DNA of 64,000 nt from Anderseniella sp. Alg231-50 (lineage in GTDB: Bacteria; Pseudomonadota; Alphaproteobacteria; Rhizobiales; Aestuariivirgaceae): positions 1,116,001 through 1,180,000 of the forward strand of contig NZ_LT703003.1 of NCBI RefSeq assembly GCF_900149695.1, written 5' to 3'. Of the stretch, positions 8,023 through 17,104 are shown piece after piece. The translations under genes were made by a program, and so were the position numbers. Numbering within the stretch: position 1 is the stretch's first letter; the number at the start of each line of letters is the position of its first letter. The notes under the pieces are model-generated. The model had not been told where the DNA came from, did not search any database, and was given only the letters and a program-made list of their open reading frames with translations.

Positions 8023-9399
8023 CTACTCAGTTACGCGACCCAGCCTGCGCAATAAAGACGTCCACGCGGTCATTCCCTCCTCGATTGCCGAAAGCCGGAA
8101 GAATTCGTTGGGGGAATGAAAATCCTCATCCGCCGTTGAAAACGACAGCGTTACCGTATCGATGCCGAGGGCGCGCTTGATCATGTCCGACAGCGGTAAA
8201 GTGCTGCCGACCCGGACCCGTACCGGCCTGGCTCCAAGTGCATCCTCAATGGCGTCTTCGACCGCCAGCAGCAATGGCAGGTCGGGGGGCACCAGATAGG
8301 CTGCGTTGCCGTCGTCACGCGGCGCGAATTCGATGGAGGCTCCGGCAGGGCAGGCGTGCCCGAAATGGCGTTGCAGGGCTTGCGCCACATGGGCCGGGTC
8401 CTGGCCCGGCACCAGCCGCGTTGTGATCTTGGCAAAGGCCTCTGCCGGTGTAACGGTCTTGCCGCCCTCGCCGGTATAGCCGGACCACATGCCGTTGATC
8501 TCCAGTGTCGGACGCAACCAGAGGCGCTCCAGTGTCGAAAACCCTTTTTCGCCAAACGGAGCAGATCCAATCGCAGCAAAGAAGGCTTCCTCATCAAACG
8601 GCAGGCTCGCAATGTCGATGCCGATGGTTTCATCCGGATCGCCGACACCGTCATAGAAACCGTCCACAGACACCCGGCCATCGGGTGAATGCAGGTCGGC
8701 AACAAGACCGGCGAGTACATGCGCAGCGTTGGGCACGGCACCGCCGAAACGGCCTGAATGCAGGTCCTTCGATGCTGTGCGCAAGGCAAGTTCAAACGCC
8801 ATGTTGCCGCGTGACCCAACATTGACGCTGGGCAAATCGGCCCGCCAGCGGGCGCCGTCGGCGGAAATCACCGCGTCGGCCTGCAACAGTTTGGCATTGT
8901 GTTCCAGAATGGCCGGCAGGGTCGCGCTGCCGACTTCTTCTTCGCCTTCCAGCAATAGCTTGATGTTGACGGGCAGGCGACCCTCGACGGACAGATAGGC
9001 GAACAGGACTTCCAGGGCGATGGAAGCGGGTCCCTTGTCATCCGACACGCCACGGCCATAGAGCCGCCCTTCACGTATTTGCGGGTCAAACGGTGGCGAG
9101 TGCCATTTGTCCAGTGGATCGGGCGGCTGAACATCGTAGTGTCCGTAAACCAGATAAGTCGGTGCGCCGGACAAGCCGAGCCACTCGCCATAGACGGCAG
9201 GATGTCCGCCTTTAGCGATCTGTTTCACATTGTTGAAGCCTGCGGCCTCGAGGCGGCCAGCAAGCAGTTTTCGCGCTGCCGCCATGCCGTCGGCATAGGC
9301 GGCATCTGTGCTGACCGAGGGTATCCTCGCATACTCGATGAGGCGGTCGAGGATGCCGTCATGATCGCCCAGCAGGTGATCCAGCACAGGGTCGCTCAC
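8023..9399 (-). CDS. M20 family metallopeptidase / dipeptidase
   Basis: 458 residues from a GTG start overlapping the stop of the upstream SDR gene (GTGA). The M20 di-zinc peptidase pattern is complete: YLVYGHYDVQPPDP with the first zinc His, GVSDDKGP with the bridging Asp, and the catalytic Glu pair in LLLEGEEEVGS. The dimerisation lid domain (DLHSGRFGGAVPNAAHVLAGL) is also present. The family hydrolyses dipeptides, N-acyl amino acids or carbamoyl compounds. As last gene of the MarR-led minus-strand operon divergent from a dipeptide-type ABC importer, it probably hydrolyses the imported substrate (inference). Confidence 0.92.
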   Translation of the reverse strand: MSDPVLDHLLGDHDGILDRLIEYARIPSVSTDAAYADGMAAARKLLAGRLEAAGFNNVKQIAKGGHPAVYGEWLGLSGAPTYLVYGHYDVQPPDPLDKWHSPPFDPQIREGRLYGRGVSDDKGPASIALEVLFAYLSVEGRLPVNIKLLLEGEEEVGSATLPAILEHNAKLLQADAVISADGARWRADLPSVNVGSRGNMAFELALRTASKDLHSGRFGGAVPNAAHVLAGLVADLHSPDGRVSVDGFYDGVGDPDETIGIDIASLPFDEEAFFAAIGSAPFGEKGFSTLERLWLRPTLEINGMWSGYTGEGGKTVTPAEAFAKITTRLVPGQDPAHVAQALQRHFGHACPAGASIEFAPRDDGNAAYLVPPDLPLLLAVEDAIEDALGARPVRVRVGSTLPLSDMIKRALGIDTVTLSFSTADEDFHSPNEFFRLSAIEEGMTAWTSLLRRLGRVTE

Positions 9400-10142
9400 G
9401 AGCGGCCCCCGTCAACGCTGAGCACCTGTCCGGAAATCCAGCCGGCCTGCTCGCTGGCCAGAAACAGCGTCGCGGCGGCAATGTCGTCGGCGCTGCCGAG
9501 CCGGTGGGTATGGATGGTTTCGATCAACCGTTGTTGGCCGTCCTTGCCCATGGCCTGCCACTGCCGCTCGGTGGTCGGGTTGGAGCGAACGAAGCCCGGA
9601 GCGACGGAGTTGACCGTGATACCGGCCGGGCCGAGCTCCCAGGAAAGCTGCCGGACGATGCCGACCAGGGCATGCTTGGCCCCGGCATAGGCCTGGATGC
9701 CGGTCAGGGACGGACGCAGTCCGGCACCTGAGGCGATGGCAATCAACCGGCCCTCGCCCCTGGATTTCATGGCTGGTGCACACGCCTGGGCCAGCCAGAA
9801 AAACGCATCCGTGTTGGCTGCAAAGATGCTGTGCCAGTCTGTCTCGTCAATTTCCTCGATGGGGCGGCCGGCCTGTCCGCGTGTGCCGCCGGCTGCGTGA
9901 ACGACAATGTCCGGCGCATGGTCCAGCGAAGCGATGAAGCTGTGCACGGCAGACCTGTCGGACAGATCAAGGGCGTGCGCGGTGACGTCAAGCTGTTCGG
10001 CAGTGTTTGCGAGGCCCCCGTCATCGATGTCGGTCACAATCACCGAAGCGCCAGACGTTGCAAAAGCTGCTGCGATTGCCCGGCCAATGCCCTGGGCGGC
10101 GCCGGTAACCAGCACGGTCTTGTTGCTGAAGTCTACCTGCAT
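9396..10142 (-). CDS. SDR family oxidoreductase
   Basis: 248 residues. Classical SDR: VLVTGAAQGIGRAIA at the N-terminus, VVHAAGG in place of NNAG, catalytic Tyr-Lys in YAGAKHALVG, and C-terminal SGQVLSVDGG. It overlaps the PanE-like gene upstream by 10 nt and the M20 gene downstream by 4 nt, so it is translated as part of one operon. Probable role: an oxidation or reduction step in catabolism of the compound imported by the adjacent ABC system (inference). Confidence 0.9.
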   Translation of the reverse strand: MQVDFSNKTVLVTGAAQGIGRAIAAAFATSGASVIVTDIDDGGLANTAEQLDVTAHALDLSDRSAVHSFIASLDHAPDIVVHAAGGTRGQAGRPIEEIDETDWHSIFAANTDAFFWLAQACAPAMKSRGEGRLIAIASGAGLRPSLTGIQAYAGAKHALVGIVRQLSWELGPAGITVNSVAPGFVRSNPTTERQWQAMGKDGQQRLIETIHTHRLGSADDIAAATLFLASEQAGWISGQVLSVDGGRS

Positions 10143-11152
10143 CTGTCTGCCAGTTCCTGAAACGTTTCAGCTGATTGTTTCCGGTGTCCGGCCTCGATGT
10201 CATTGATCAACTGCTTGACGGCATCAAGCGCCGGTGTCGGTACGCCGGCAGCCCGGCCCAGTTCACAAATGATGCCGATCTGCGGATCAACCTCGGTTCG
10301 CCGCTTGCGCACGGCAAGGTCACGCCAGATGCCTGAGTGGGTCTTGGCGGTCGTGCTGTTGAATTCAGCCAGCCTGGCGATGCAGGCGCGGGCCTGGGTG
10401 TCGTTTGCATCCGCCATGAAGGCATCAGGCTCGAAGCCGTTGAAGCCGGTCGGCCTGACACCGCGGGCTGTTGCCACGGCCATCACTTCGCGCCCCAGCG
10501 TGATGAAGGCCGGAACCCGGGCCGGGTCGGCAAAATTCTCCGTCATGGACTGCGGCGTCAGCGCGGTGGCAAACAGCATCGCGCCATAGCCAAGCTTGCC
10601 CCACAGGTATGACCAGATGTCGGGCGTCAGCACTGCATCAGGCTCAAAGATCGAGAGCAAACGGTGCATGTCGCGCGTCCTGTCACGGACACTGCCATCC
10701 ACCTCGCCCACAACAACCGCGCCGCGATTGCCGAACAGAATGTCGCCGGGTCCGTGCCAGTCAGCACCGAAATTGACGAAAGCGCCCATGGTTCGGTCTT
10801 CGCCGATGATGCCGGCGATGGTCAGTTCGTTGAGGCCGTTCTGGGCCGACAGCACGTAGCCGTCGTCCGCCAGGTGAGGGGCCAGGGCCTGTGCCGCTGC
10901 TTCGGTCGCCTGCGCCTTGACGGCCAGGACGATGCGTGAAAAGCGCCCCTCAAGTTCCTCCGGCGTAACCGACGGTACGACCCGGGTGAAAGTCTCAACC
11001 GGACCGCTGATCGACACTCCGGTGGTCCGGCAGGCCTGTACATGCTCCGGGACGATGTCGACCATCAGGACTTCTTCGCCTGCCCGCGCCCACCAGGCAC
11101 CGAGTGTGCCGCCAATGGCGCCCGCACCCCAGATGAGGATGGGATCACCCAT
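10133..11152 (-). CDS. Ketopantoate reductase family (ApbA/PanE-like) protein
   Basis: 339 residues. The start is placed at ATG 11152, 6 nt after the creatininase stop with GGGG about 8 nt upstream; an alternative start at 11182 would overlap the preceding gene. N-terminal NAD(P) motif ILIWGAGAIGG, then VLAVKAQATEAAAQ, SAQNGLNE, and the LWGKLGYGAMLFATAL segment carrying the probable catalytic Lys. The C-terminal helical domain is present. Known members reduce 2-dehydropantoate, but many paralogues act on other 2-oxo acids. Placement in a catabolic operon argues against a housekeeping panE role. Confidence 0.85.
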   Translation of the reverse strand: MGDPILIWGAGAIGGTLGAWWARAGEEVLMVDIVPEHVQACRTTGVSISGPVETFTRVVPSVTPEELEGRFSRIVLAVKAQATEAAAQALAPHLADDGYVLSAQNGLNELTIAGIIGEDRTMGAFVNFGADWHGPGDILFGNRGAVVVGEVDGSVRDRTRDMHRLLSIFEPDAVLTPDIWSYLWGKLGYGAMLFATALTPQSMTENFADPARVPAFITLGREVMAVATARGVRPTGFNGFEPDAFMADANDTQARACIARLAEFNSTTAKTHSGIWRDLAVRKRRTEVDPQIGIICELGRAAGVPTPALDAVKQLINDIEAGHRKQSAETFQELADRCR

Positions 11153-11157
11153 CTGCG

Positions 11158-11874
11158 TCACCCCTGCTGAAGTTTCGGCCAAGGCCCGTCGAGCGCCTCG
11201 CGAACTTCATCAACGCCGGTCTGCCACAGTGCCTGCATGGTCTTGTCGTCCTTTTGGTAGGCGCCGCCAAAACTGCCGTCGCCGAGCATCTGTTTTGCGG
11301 TTGCCGGCGAGGCGGCCTTCAGGGCCGTCAGGTCCATGGCTTCCTTGATGTGCTGGGGGGCAGCGGCATGGGCAAGCCGTGTCCACGGAAAATTCTCCAT
11401 CCAGTTGGCATGGCTGCCGGACGGATCGATCTCCTGCGCATGTGCCCACACTTGCGGCGAGTTCCACCAGTTGTGAAATTTGATGTTCATGTCCGGGTAG
11501 TCGATCATCAGTTCATTGGCAACGGCGCCGGCGGGCTGGTTGCCACCGTGACCGTTGACAATCAGCACGCGGCGGAACCCCATGCGCGAAAACGAGGCGA
11601 TTACATCACGCACCACGGCGAGCAGGGTTTCCACCCGCAGGGTTACCGTACCCGGGAAATCCGCAAAGTAGGGCGCAAGCCCGTACGGCATGACGGGGAA
11701 CACCGGCACACCGGGAGCTTCGGCAGCTTCAGCTGCCACCCGTTCTGCCAGAATGGCATCAACGCACAGCGATAGCTGCGCATGCTGCTCGGTCGAGCCG
11801 ATGGGCAGCACGCAGCGGTCATCGCGTGCAACCTGCTTTTCCATATCGGACCAGTTCATATCAGCGACGCGCAT
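11158..11874 (-). CDS. Creatininase family amidohydrolase
   Basis: 238 residues. The signature LPIGSTEQHAQLSLCVDAI near the N-terminus, with metal-binding Glu and His, and VNGHGGNQPA in the middle, identify the creatininase/FAPy-deformylase superfamily. These are metal-dependent hydrolases of cyclic amides or formamides. The start overlaps the MarR gene end by 14 nt. Together with the M20, SDR and PanE-like genes it forms a five-gene overlapping operon, so a lactam- or amide-containing substrate is plausible; creatinine itself is not shown. Confidence 0.88.
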   Translation of the reverse strand: MRVADMNWSDMEKQVARDDRCVLPIGSTEQHAQLSLCVDAILAERVAAEAAEAPGVPVFPVMPYGLAPYFADFPGTVTLRVETLLAVVRDVIASFSRMGFRRVLIVNGHGGNQPAGAVANELMIDYPDMNIKFHNWWNSPQVWAHAQEIDPSGSHANWMENFPWTRLAHAAAPQHIKEAMDLTALKAASPATAKQMLGDGSFGGAYQKDDKTMQALWQTGVDEVREALDGPWPKLQQG

Positions 11875-12451
11875 CGGTCTCTCCCCCTTGCTTGCGTTCT
11901 TGATCGTCGAGCGTGTTTGGCCATTGCGGAGACGCCAGCACCATCTTGGCCATCAGGGTGGAGAGCTGGCGTTGCTCGTCATGGTCCAGCGCATCGAGCA
12001 TCGTGTGCTCAAACGAAACAAAGCGCGGCAAGGCCTCATCGAACAGGGTGCGCCCTGCCGGTGTCAGTGACAGCATGAAACGCCGTCCGTCTTCGCTGTC
12101 CGGCGTCCGCGATATCAGTTTCAACCGGTTGAGTTTGTGGATGGCACGACTGAGCGTGTTTTGTGGAAACCCCGAGGATGCGCTGATGTCGCGGGCATAG
12201 GCACCGTCGAGCAGGCCGAGCGAGAAAATGACCACGAATTCAGGTCGTGACAGCCCGTAACGCTCTTCCACCCAGGCATAGAGAGGAACGTTGTAGCGCA
12301 GGGCCAGGTAGTTCAGCCGGTAGGTGAACCAGCACGGGTTCTGCCACAGCTTGACCCTTGTCATCTCGTCATGCGCACCGTCGCCGGGCGATCCGGCAAC
12401 CTCACCGGAAGTACATTGTTTCAGGTCGGATTTGAGCATCTGTCGATCCAT
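11861..12451 (-). CDS. MarR family transcriptional regulator
   Basis: About 196 residues from ATG 12451; ATG 12439 is an alternative start, and the frame is open further upstream without support. The winged-helix core shows LSRPEFVVIFSLGLLDGAYARDISASSGFPQNTLSRAIHKLNRLKLISRTPDSEDGRRFMLSLTPAG, the classic MarR recognition helix and wing. It heads the minus-strand catabolic operon and is divergent from the ABC importer. It probably regulates both through the 140-bp intergenic region, perhaps responding to the imported ligand. Confidence 0.88.
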   Translation of the reverse strand: MDRQMLKSDLKQCTSGEVAGSPGDGAHDEMTRVKLWQNPCWFTYRLNYLALRYNVPLYAWVEERYGLSRPEFVVIFSLGLLDGAYARDISASSGFPQNTLSRAIHKLNRLKLISRTPDSEDGRRFMLSLTPAGRTLFDEALPRFVSFEHTMLDALDHDEQRQLSTLMAKMVLASPQWPNTLDDQERKQGGETDARR

Positions 12452-12464
12452 GTGAAATGAGCAG

Positions 12465-12494
12465 GCTGTCCATTTTTCTCTTGACGCGGACAGC
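12465..12494. promoter_or_regulatory. Candidate operator in the MarR/ABC-importer divergent region
   Basis: Perfect 7-bp arms GCTGTCC (12465-12471) and GGACAGC (12488-12494) are separated by 16 nt. The right arm overlaps a TTGACG box at 12481-12486 that matches a -35 consensus on the plus strand. No good -10 is seen at 17 nt. The dyad is longer than typical MarR sites, so binding is only a suggestion. Confidence 0.35.
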
Positions 12495-12591
12495 ATGGCG
12501 CAGCACCTTTTATGAAACAAGTTCCAAATTGAAGTATTTATTTTTGGTGCTTGCGAGGTTGAATTTGTATCCGAATCAAGGGGATCACTCC

Positions 12592-14175
12592 ATGAAAAAG
12601 ACGATCTATTCACTCGTTCTGGCCAGTGTGATGGGCGTATCCGCCGTTGCCGCCAGTGCTCAAACACTCACTGTCGGGGTGCGTGGGGGCCCTGAATCGA
12701 TGGACCCGCACTACTCCGCGCTGGGACCACAGGCAGATGCGGTAAAACACATTTTCGACCCGCTGGTATGGACCGGCGACGACCTTCAGCTCGAACCGGG
12801 TCTGGCGACGTCATGGAAGGCAGTTGACGCCGACACCTGGGAATTCAAATTGCGCGAGGGGGTGAAGTTTCACGACGGTTCCACCTTTGACGCGGAGGAT
12901 GTGAAATTCTCCATAGACCGGATTCCCAAGGTAACCGGTCCGACGACCACCGAAATCTATGTGCGCCGCGTGAAGCAGGTTGAGATCGTGGATCCCTATA
13001 CGATCCATATCCATACCAACGGCACCGCAGCGACACTGCCGTATGATTTCGTGCGGCTTTTCATCGTGTCGTCCGCCGCCGCCAAGGATTATTCAACCGC
13101 CGAGACAAGTGCCGAAGGCTTCAATTCCGGCAAGGCAACGATTGGCACCGGACCGTTCAAATATGTCTCCTGGGAGCCCAAGGGCAGCCTGGTAATGGAG
13201 CGCTTTGATGATTACTGGCGTGGGGCCGCGCCCTGGGAGAAAGTGGTTCGCCGGGAAATTTCCGATGACTCGTCGCGGCTGGCTGCACTCAAGGCAGGAG
13301 ATGTCGATGTCATCAACTATGTGTCTTCGGCGGATTACCTGTCGCTCGGCACGGATGCGAAAATCAACACGTTCCTGGGCGATTCAGTTTATGTGATGAA
13401 CCTGCAGCTCGACCAGCGCGAGGTCACGCCAAAGGTACGCGCCAAGGACGGCAGCAAGCTGGACAAGAACCCGTTGCGCGATGCGCGGGTGCGTGAAGCC
13501 ATCGATATCGCCATTGATCGCCAGACCATGGTAGAGGTTGTTCTGGAAGGACTTGGCAAGCCGGCAAACCAGATGATGCCGCTGGGCTTCTTCGGATCGT
13601 CTGAAAAAATCCCGACGCCCGAGTACAGTGTGGACAAGGCCAAGGCCCTGCTGAAAGAGGCCGGCTATCCTGACGGTTTCCAGATCGACCTGCACTGCAC
13701 CAATGACCGGTTGCCGGGCGACGGCGCGATCTGCGAGGGCCTGGGCCAGATGTTTGCCCAGATCGGCATTGATACCAATGTCAATGCAATCTCCAAGACG
13801 GTGTATTTCCCGACCCAGGCGCGCAAGGAATACTCGGTGTTCATGAACGGCTGGGGCACGCTCACCGGAGAGGCATCCTACACACTGGGATCACTGGCCC
13901 ATTCACCCAACAAGGAAGTGAAGATGGGTGCCTTCAACCGCATCGGCTATCACAACGACGATGTCGACAAGCTGTTGCAGGCAGGCGTGCAGGAAGCGGA
14001 TGCCGACAAGCGCCGCTCCCTGTTTGAACAGGCAATGGAGAAAACCATGGCAGATCGCGCCTACATCTCTATTGTGGTTCTTCAGTCCGTCTGGGCAGGC
14101 CGTGCCGACAAGGTCGTCGTCACGCCGCGTGCAGACGAGGAAACGCTGGCTTACTTCATCAAGCCCGCGAAGTAG
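12592..14175 (+). CDS. ABC transporter substrate-binding protein, peptide/opine family 5
   Basis: 527 residues from ATG 12592; the open frame extends upstream but the signal peptide MKKTIYSLVLASVMGVSAVAASA begins here. The mature protein shows the SBP_bac_5 pattern: LTVGVRGGPESMDPHYS, LEPGLATSWKAVDADTWEFKLREGVKFHDGSTFDAEDVKFSIDR, then IGTGPFKYVSW and NPLRDARVREAIDIAIDRQ. A periplasmic receptor delivering oligopeptides, opines or similar to the permeases encoded next. Uses the divergent promoter region shared with the MarR gene. A strong hairpin follows the stop. Confidence 0.93.
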   Translation: MKKTIYSLVLASVMGVSAVAASAQTLTVGVRGGPESMDPHYSALGPQADAVKHIFDPLVWTGDDLQLEPGLATSWKAVDADTWEFKLREGVKFHDGSTFDAEDVKFSIDRIPKVTGPTTTEIYVRRVKQVEIVDPYTIHIHTNGTAATLPYDFVRLFIVSSAAAKDYSTAETSAEGFNSGKATIGTGPFKYVSWEPKGSLVMERFDDYWRGAAPWEKVVRREISDDSSRLAALKAGDVDVINYVSSADYLSLGTDAKINTFLGDSVYVMNLQLDQREVTPKVRAKDGSKLDKNPLRDARVREAIDIAIDRQTMVEVVLEGLGKPANQMMPLGFFGSSEKIPTPEYSVDKAKALLKEAGYPDGFQIDLHCTNDRLPGDGAICEGLGQMFAQIGIDTNVNAISKTVYFPTQARKEYSVFMNGWGTLTGEASYTLGSLAHSPNKEVKMGAFNRIGYHNDDVDKLLQAGVQEADADKRRSLFEQAMEKTMADRAYISIVVLQSVWAGRADKVVVTPRADEETLAYFIKPAK

Positions 14176-14185
14176 CACGAATGAA

Positions 14186-14211
14186 CGGGATGCTCCGGCA
14201 GGAGTGTCCCG
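14186..14211 (+). promoter_or_regulatory. Intercistronic hairpin between binding-protein and permease genes
   Basis: An 11-bp stem CGGGATGCTCC (14186-14196) / GGAGTGTCCCG (14201-14211) with two G-U wobbles and a GGCA tetraloop. There is no U-tract. Such structures after binding-protein genes commonly protect the upstream mRNA or attenuate read-through, giving more receptor than permease. Confidence 0.5.
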
Positions 14212-14241
14212 CTTGTCCCAGACACGGATATTGCGGCATCG

Positions 14242-15216
14242 ATGTCAGGTTTCATCATCCAGCGACTGCTGCAGGCTGTTATTGTAATGGCGGTGATGTC
14301 GGTGATCGTATTCGCCGGCATCTACTCCATCGGCAACCCTCTGGAAATCCTGCTGCCGCCCGAAGCGACGCAGGACGTGCGCGAACGCACCATCGCCCGT
14401 TTCGGCCTCGACCGGCCGGTGGTCGAACAATACTTCTACTATATCCGCAACCTGCTGCAGGGCGATCTCGGCCGTTCCTACATCTACAACGAGCCGGTGC
14501 TGCAGCTGATATCAGGCCGCCTGCCCGCAACCATAGAGCTTGTGCTTGTCTCCGTGCTTGGCGCCCTGTTCGTCGGGGTGCCGCTGGGCATGCTGGCCGG
14601 TTACCGGCCCGAAGCCCTGTCGTCGCGGATCATCATGACTGTCTCGATCCTCGGGTTTTCGGTGCCGACGTTCTGGGTCGGCCTGATCCTGATACTTACC
14701 TTTGCCGTCGAACTCGGCTGGCTGCCGTCCGGCGGGCGTGGCGATACGGCTGAACTCTTCGGCACCGCGTGGAGTTTCCTGACACTGAACGGCTGGTCGC
14801 ACCTGGCATTGCCGGCCATCAACCTGGCGCTGTTCAAGCTCGCCATCATGATCCGGCTGGCGCGGGCGGGTACCCGCGAGGTCATGCTGGGCGATACCGT
14901 GAAATTCGCCCGTGCTGCGGGCCTTTCGGAATGGACCATCATGTCCCGCCATGTGCTCAAGCTGATCTCGATCCCCATCGTCACCGTGTTCGGACTCGAG
15001 CTGGGCTCGACGCTGGCCTTCGCGGTGGTCACCGAGACGATCTTCTCCTGGCCCGGCGTCGGCAAGCTGATCATCGATTCGATCAAGAACCTCGACCGCC
15101 CGGTGATGATGGCCTACCTGATGCTGACGGCGGGACTGTTCGTGACAATCAATCTGGTTGTCGACCTGGTCTATGCACTGCTCGATCCGCGCCTGCGAAG
15201 AGGGAGGGCGGCATGA
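14242..15216 (+). CDS. ABC transporter permease, DppB/OppB type
   Basis: 324 residues with about six membrane helices, starting with a first helix (LLQAVIVMAVMSVIVFAGIYSIG). The typical DppB features are a periplasmic loop with RFGLDRPVVEQYFYYIRNLLQGDLGRSY and the cytoplasmic EAA loop (TVKFARAAGLSEWTIMSRHVLKLISIPI). Forms the heterodimeric membrane channel with the next gene, which starts within its stop codon (ATGA overlap at 15213-15216). Confidence 0.93.
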   Translation: MSGFIIQRLLQAVIVMAVMSVIVFAGIYSIGNPLEILLPPEATQDVRERTIARFGLDRPVVEQYFYYIRNLLQGDLGRSYIYNEPVLQLISGRLPATIELVLVSVLGALFVGVPLGMLAGYRPEALSSRIIMTVSILGFSVPTFWVGLILILTFAVELGWLPSGGRGDTAELFGTAWSFLTLNGWSHLALPAINLALFKLAIMIRLARAGTREVMLGDTVKFARAAGLSEWTIMSRHVLKLISIPIVTVFGLELGSTLAFAVVTETIFSWPGVGKLIIDSIKNLDRPVMMAYLMLTAGLFVTINLVVDLVYALLDPRLRRGRAA

Positions 15217-16130
15217 GCGATCCCGCCATGAAGTCATCGCCGAACGTTGCATCCAAGGCCATATCACCATGGCGCGATCTGTGGTGGCGGTTTTGCGAAG
15301 ACCGGGTGGCACTGTTTGCATTTGGCGTCGTTGTGGTGCTGGTGATGATGGCGCTGTTTGCGCCACTGATCTCACCGCAAAACCCCTACGACCTGTCCGG
15401 CCTGTCATTGCGCGATGCCCGGCGGCCGCCGGGGTTTGTCGGTTCAGGCGGCTACACACACATCCTGGGAACCGACGCGCAGGGCCGTGATCTGTTGTCC
15501 GCCATACTCTATGGCCTGCGCGTGTCGTTGCAGATCGGGATTACCGCGGGCGCAGTGGCGCTGGTCATCGGCACGACAATCGGCATTGCGGCGGCCTATG
15601 CGCGCGGGTTCATCGAAGCGACCCTGATGCGCATTGTCGACCTGCAGTTGTCGTTCCCACCCATTCTGCTGGCGCTGGTGCTGGTTGCGCTGCTGGGTCA
15701 GGGCCAGGCGCAGCTGGTGACGGCGCTGGTTGCCGCGCAATATGCCTATTTCGCGCGTACCGCCTTTGGTGCCGCGTCTGCCGAGCGCTCGAAGGATTAC
15801 ATTGAGGCAGCGGCCGCCACGCCGCTGTCGGCACGCCGCATCGTGTTCCGTCATATCCTGCCCAACGCCATGCCGGCGCTCATTGTGGTCGCCACGGTGC
15901 AGATCGCTTATGCCATCGCCCTGGAGGCGACCCTGTCGTTCCTGGGCCTGGGCCTGCCGGTCACCGAACCGTCGCTGGGCATGCTGATCTCCAACGGTGT
16001 GAAATACATGATGAGCGGCAGGACGTGGATATCCGTCTATCCCGGCATCATGCTCATCATCCTCATTGTCGCGATCAACATGGTCGGCGATCACCTGCGC
16101 GACATTCTCAATCCGAGGCTCGACAAATGA
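15213..16130 (+). CDS. ABC transporter permease, DppC/OppC type
   Basis: 305 residues from ATG 15213, overlapping the previous stop; a longer open frame begins at 14769 but lies inside dppB-like coding sequence. The OppC_N segment (WWRFCEDRVALFAFGVVVVLVMMALFAPLISPQNPYD) is followed by HILGTDAQGRDLLSAILYGLRVSLQIG and the EAA loop DYIEAAAATPLSARRIVFRHILPNA. About six membrane helices. Partners with the DppB-like permease; the next ATPase gene overlaps its stop. Confidence 0.93.
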   Translation: MSDPAMKSSPNVASKAISPWRDLWWRFCEDRVALFAFGVVVVLVMMALFAPLISPQNPYDLSGLSLRDARRPPGFVGSGGYTHILGTDAQGRDLLSAILYGLRVSLQIGITAGAVALVIGTTIGIAAAYARGFIEATLMRIVDLQLSFPPILLALVLVALLGQGQAQLVTALVAAQYAYFARTAFGAASAERSKDYIEAAAATPLSARRIVFRHILPNAMPALIVVATVQIAYAIALEATLSFLGLGLPVTEPSLGMLISNGVKYMMSGRTWISVYPGIMLIILIVAINMVGDHLRDILNPRLDK

Positions 16131-17104
16131 GTGCGGCCATTCTCGAAGTCAGCGATCTGAAAACCCACTTCTTCACGCGCGCCGGTGTAGTGAAAGCGGT
16201 AGATGGCGTGTCGTTTTCGGTCGGGCGTGGCGAAATTGTCGGACTGGTCGGCGAATCCGGATCCGGAAAATCGGTTACCGGGTTTTCGCTGATGGGACTG
16301 GTCGACCCGCCGGGGCGGATCGTATCCGGGTCGGTCAGGCTGGATGGCGAAGAACTGATCGGCCTGTCCTGGGACCAGTTGCGGGCGCTCAGGGGATCAC
16401 GCATTGCCATGGTGTTTCAGGACCCGATGGCAACGCTCAACCCGGTGCTCACAATCGGCACCCAGATGCGACTGGCCATCGCGGCACATGACAAGACCTC
16501 AAGCCGGGCCGCGGATGCACGGGCTGCAGAGGTGCTGACCCGGGTCGGGATTCCCGAGGCGCAGTCGCGGTTGAGTGCCTATCCGCATGAATTCTCCGGC
16601 GGCATGAGGCAGCGTGTCGCCATCGCAATCGCGCTGCTGCACGGCTCGCAGGTGCTGGTTGCCGATGAGCCGACGACGGCGCTGGATGTCTCCATCCAGG
16701 CACAGATACTCACCGAAATGCGGGACCTGGCTGCGGAGACCGGGACAGCGCTGGTGTGGATCAGTCATGACCTGGCGACGGTTTCGACGCTGGCAAGCCG
16801 GCTGCTGGTCATGTATGCCGGGCGCATTGTGGAGCAGGGACCTGTTGCCACGGTGCTGCGTGATCCGCGGCACCCTTACACGGCGGGCCTGCTGCGATCC
16901 CTGCCGGCCACTGCGGCACCGGGCGAGGACCTGTTTCAGATACCGGGCACAACACCATCGCTGCTCGACCCGCCGCCGGGGTGTCCGTTCCGTCCGCGCT
17001 GCGAACATGCCAGTGACGCGTGCGTGGAGGATCCGCCGCTGGAGACCAGCGGTGAGCGCGGGGTGCGCTGCTTCCATCCATTGCTGGGAGCAACAGGCGC
17101 ATGA
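16127..17104 (+). CDS. ABC transporter ATP-binding protein, DppD/OppD type
   Basis: 325 residues from ATG 16127 (ATGA overlap with dppC-like). Walker A GESGSGKS, Q-loop MVFQDP, signature FSGGMRQR, Walker B VLVADEPTTALD and switch His in WISHDLATV are all present. The C-terminal oligopeptide-transporter tail contains the Cys-rich segment PPGCPFRPRCEHASDAC, which in this family binds a 4Fe-4S cluster. Powers import together with the OppF-like partner downstream. Confidence 0.94.
   Translation: MSAAILEVSDLKTHFFTRAGVVKAVDGVSFSVGRGEIVGLVGESGSGKSVTGFSLMGLVDPPGRIVSGSVRLDGEELIGLSWDQLRALRGSRIAMVFQDPMATLNPVLTIGTQMRLAIAAHDKTSSRAADARAAEVLTRVGIPEAQSRLSAYPHEFSGGMRQRVAIAIALLHGSQVLVADEPTTALDVSIQAQILTEMRDLAAETGTALVWISHDLATVSTLASRLLVMYAGRIVEQGPVATVLRDPRHPYTAGLLRSLPATAAPGEDLFQIPGTTPSLLDPPPGCPFRPRCEHASDACVEDPPLETSGERGVRCFHPLLGATGA

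Noticed and set aside
15444-16094. Long minus-strand frame over the DppC-like permease
   Set aside because: His/Arg/Asp-rich translation typical of reverse frames of membrane-protein genes; no ribosome site.
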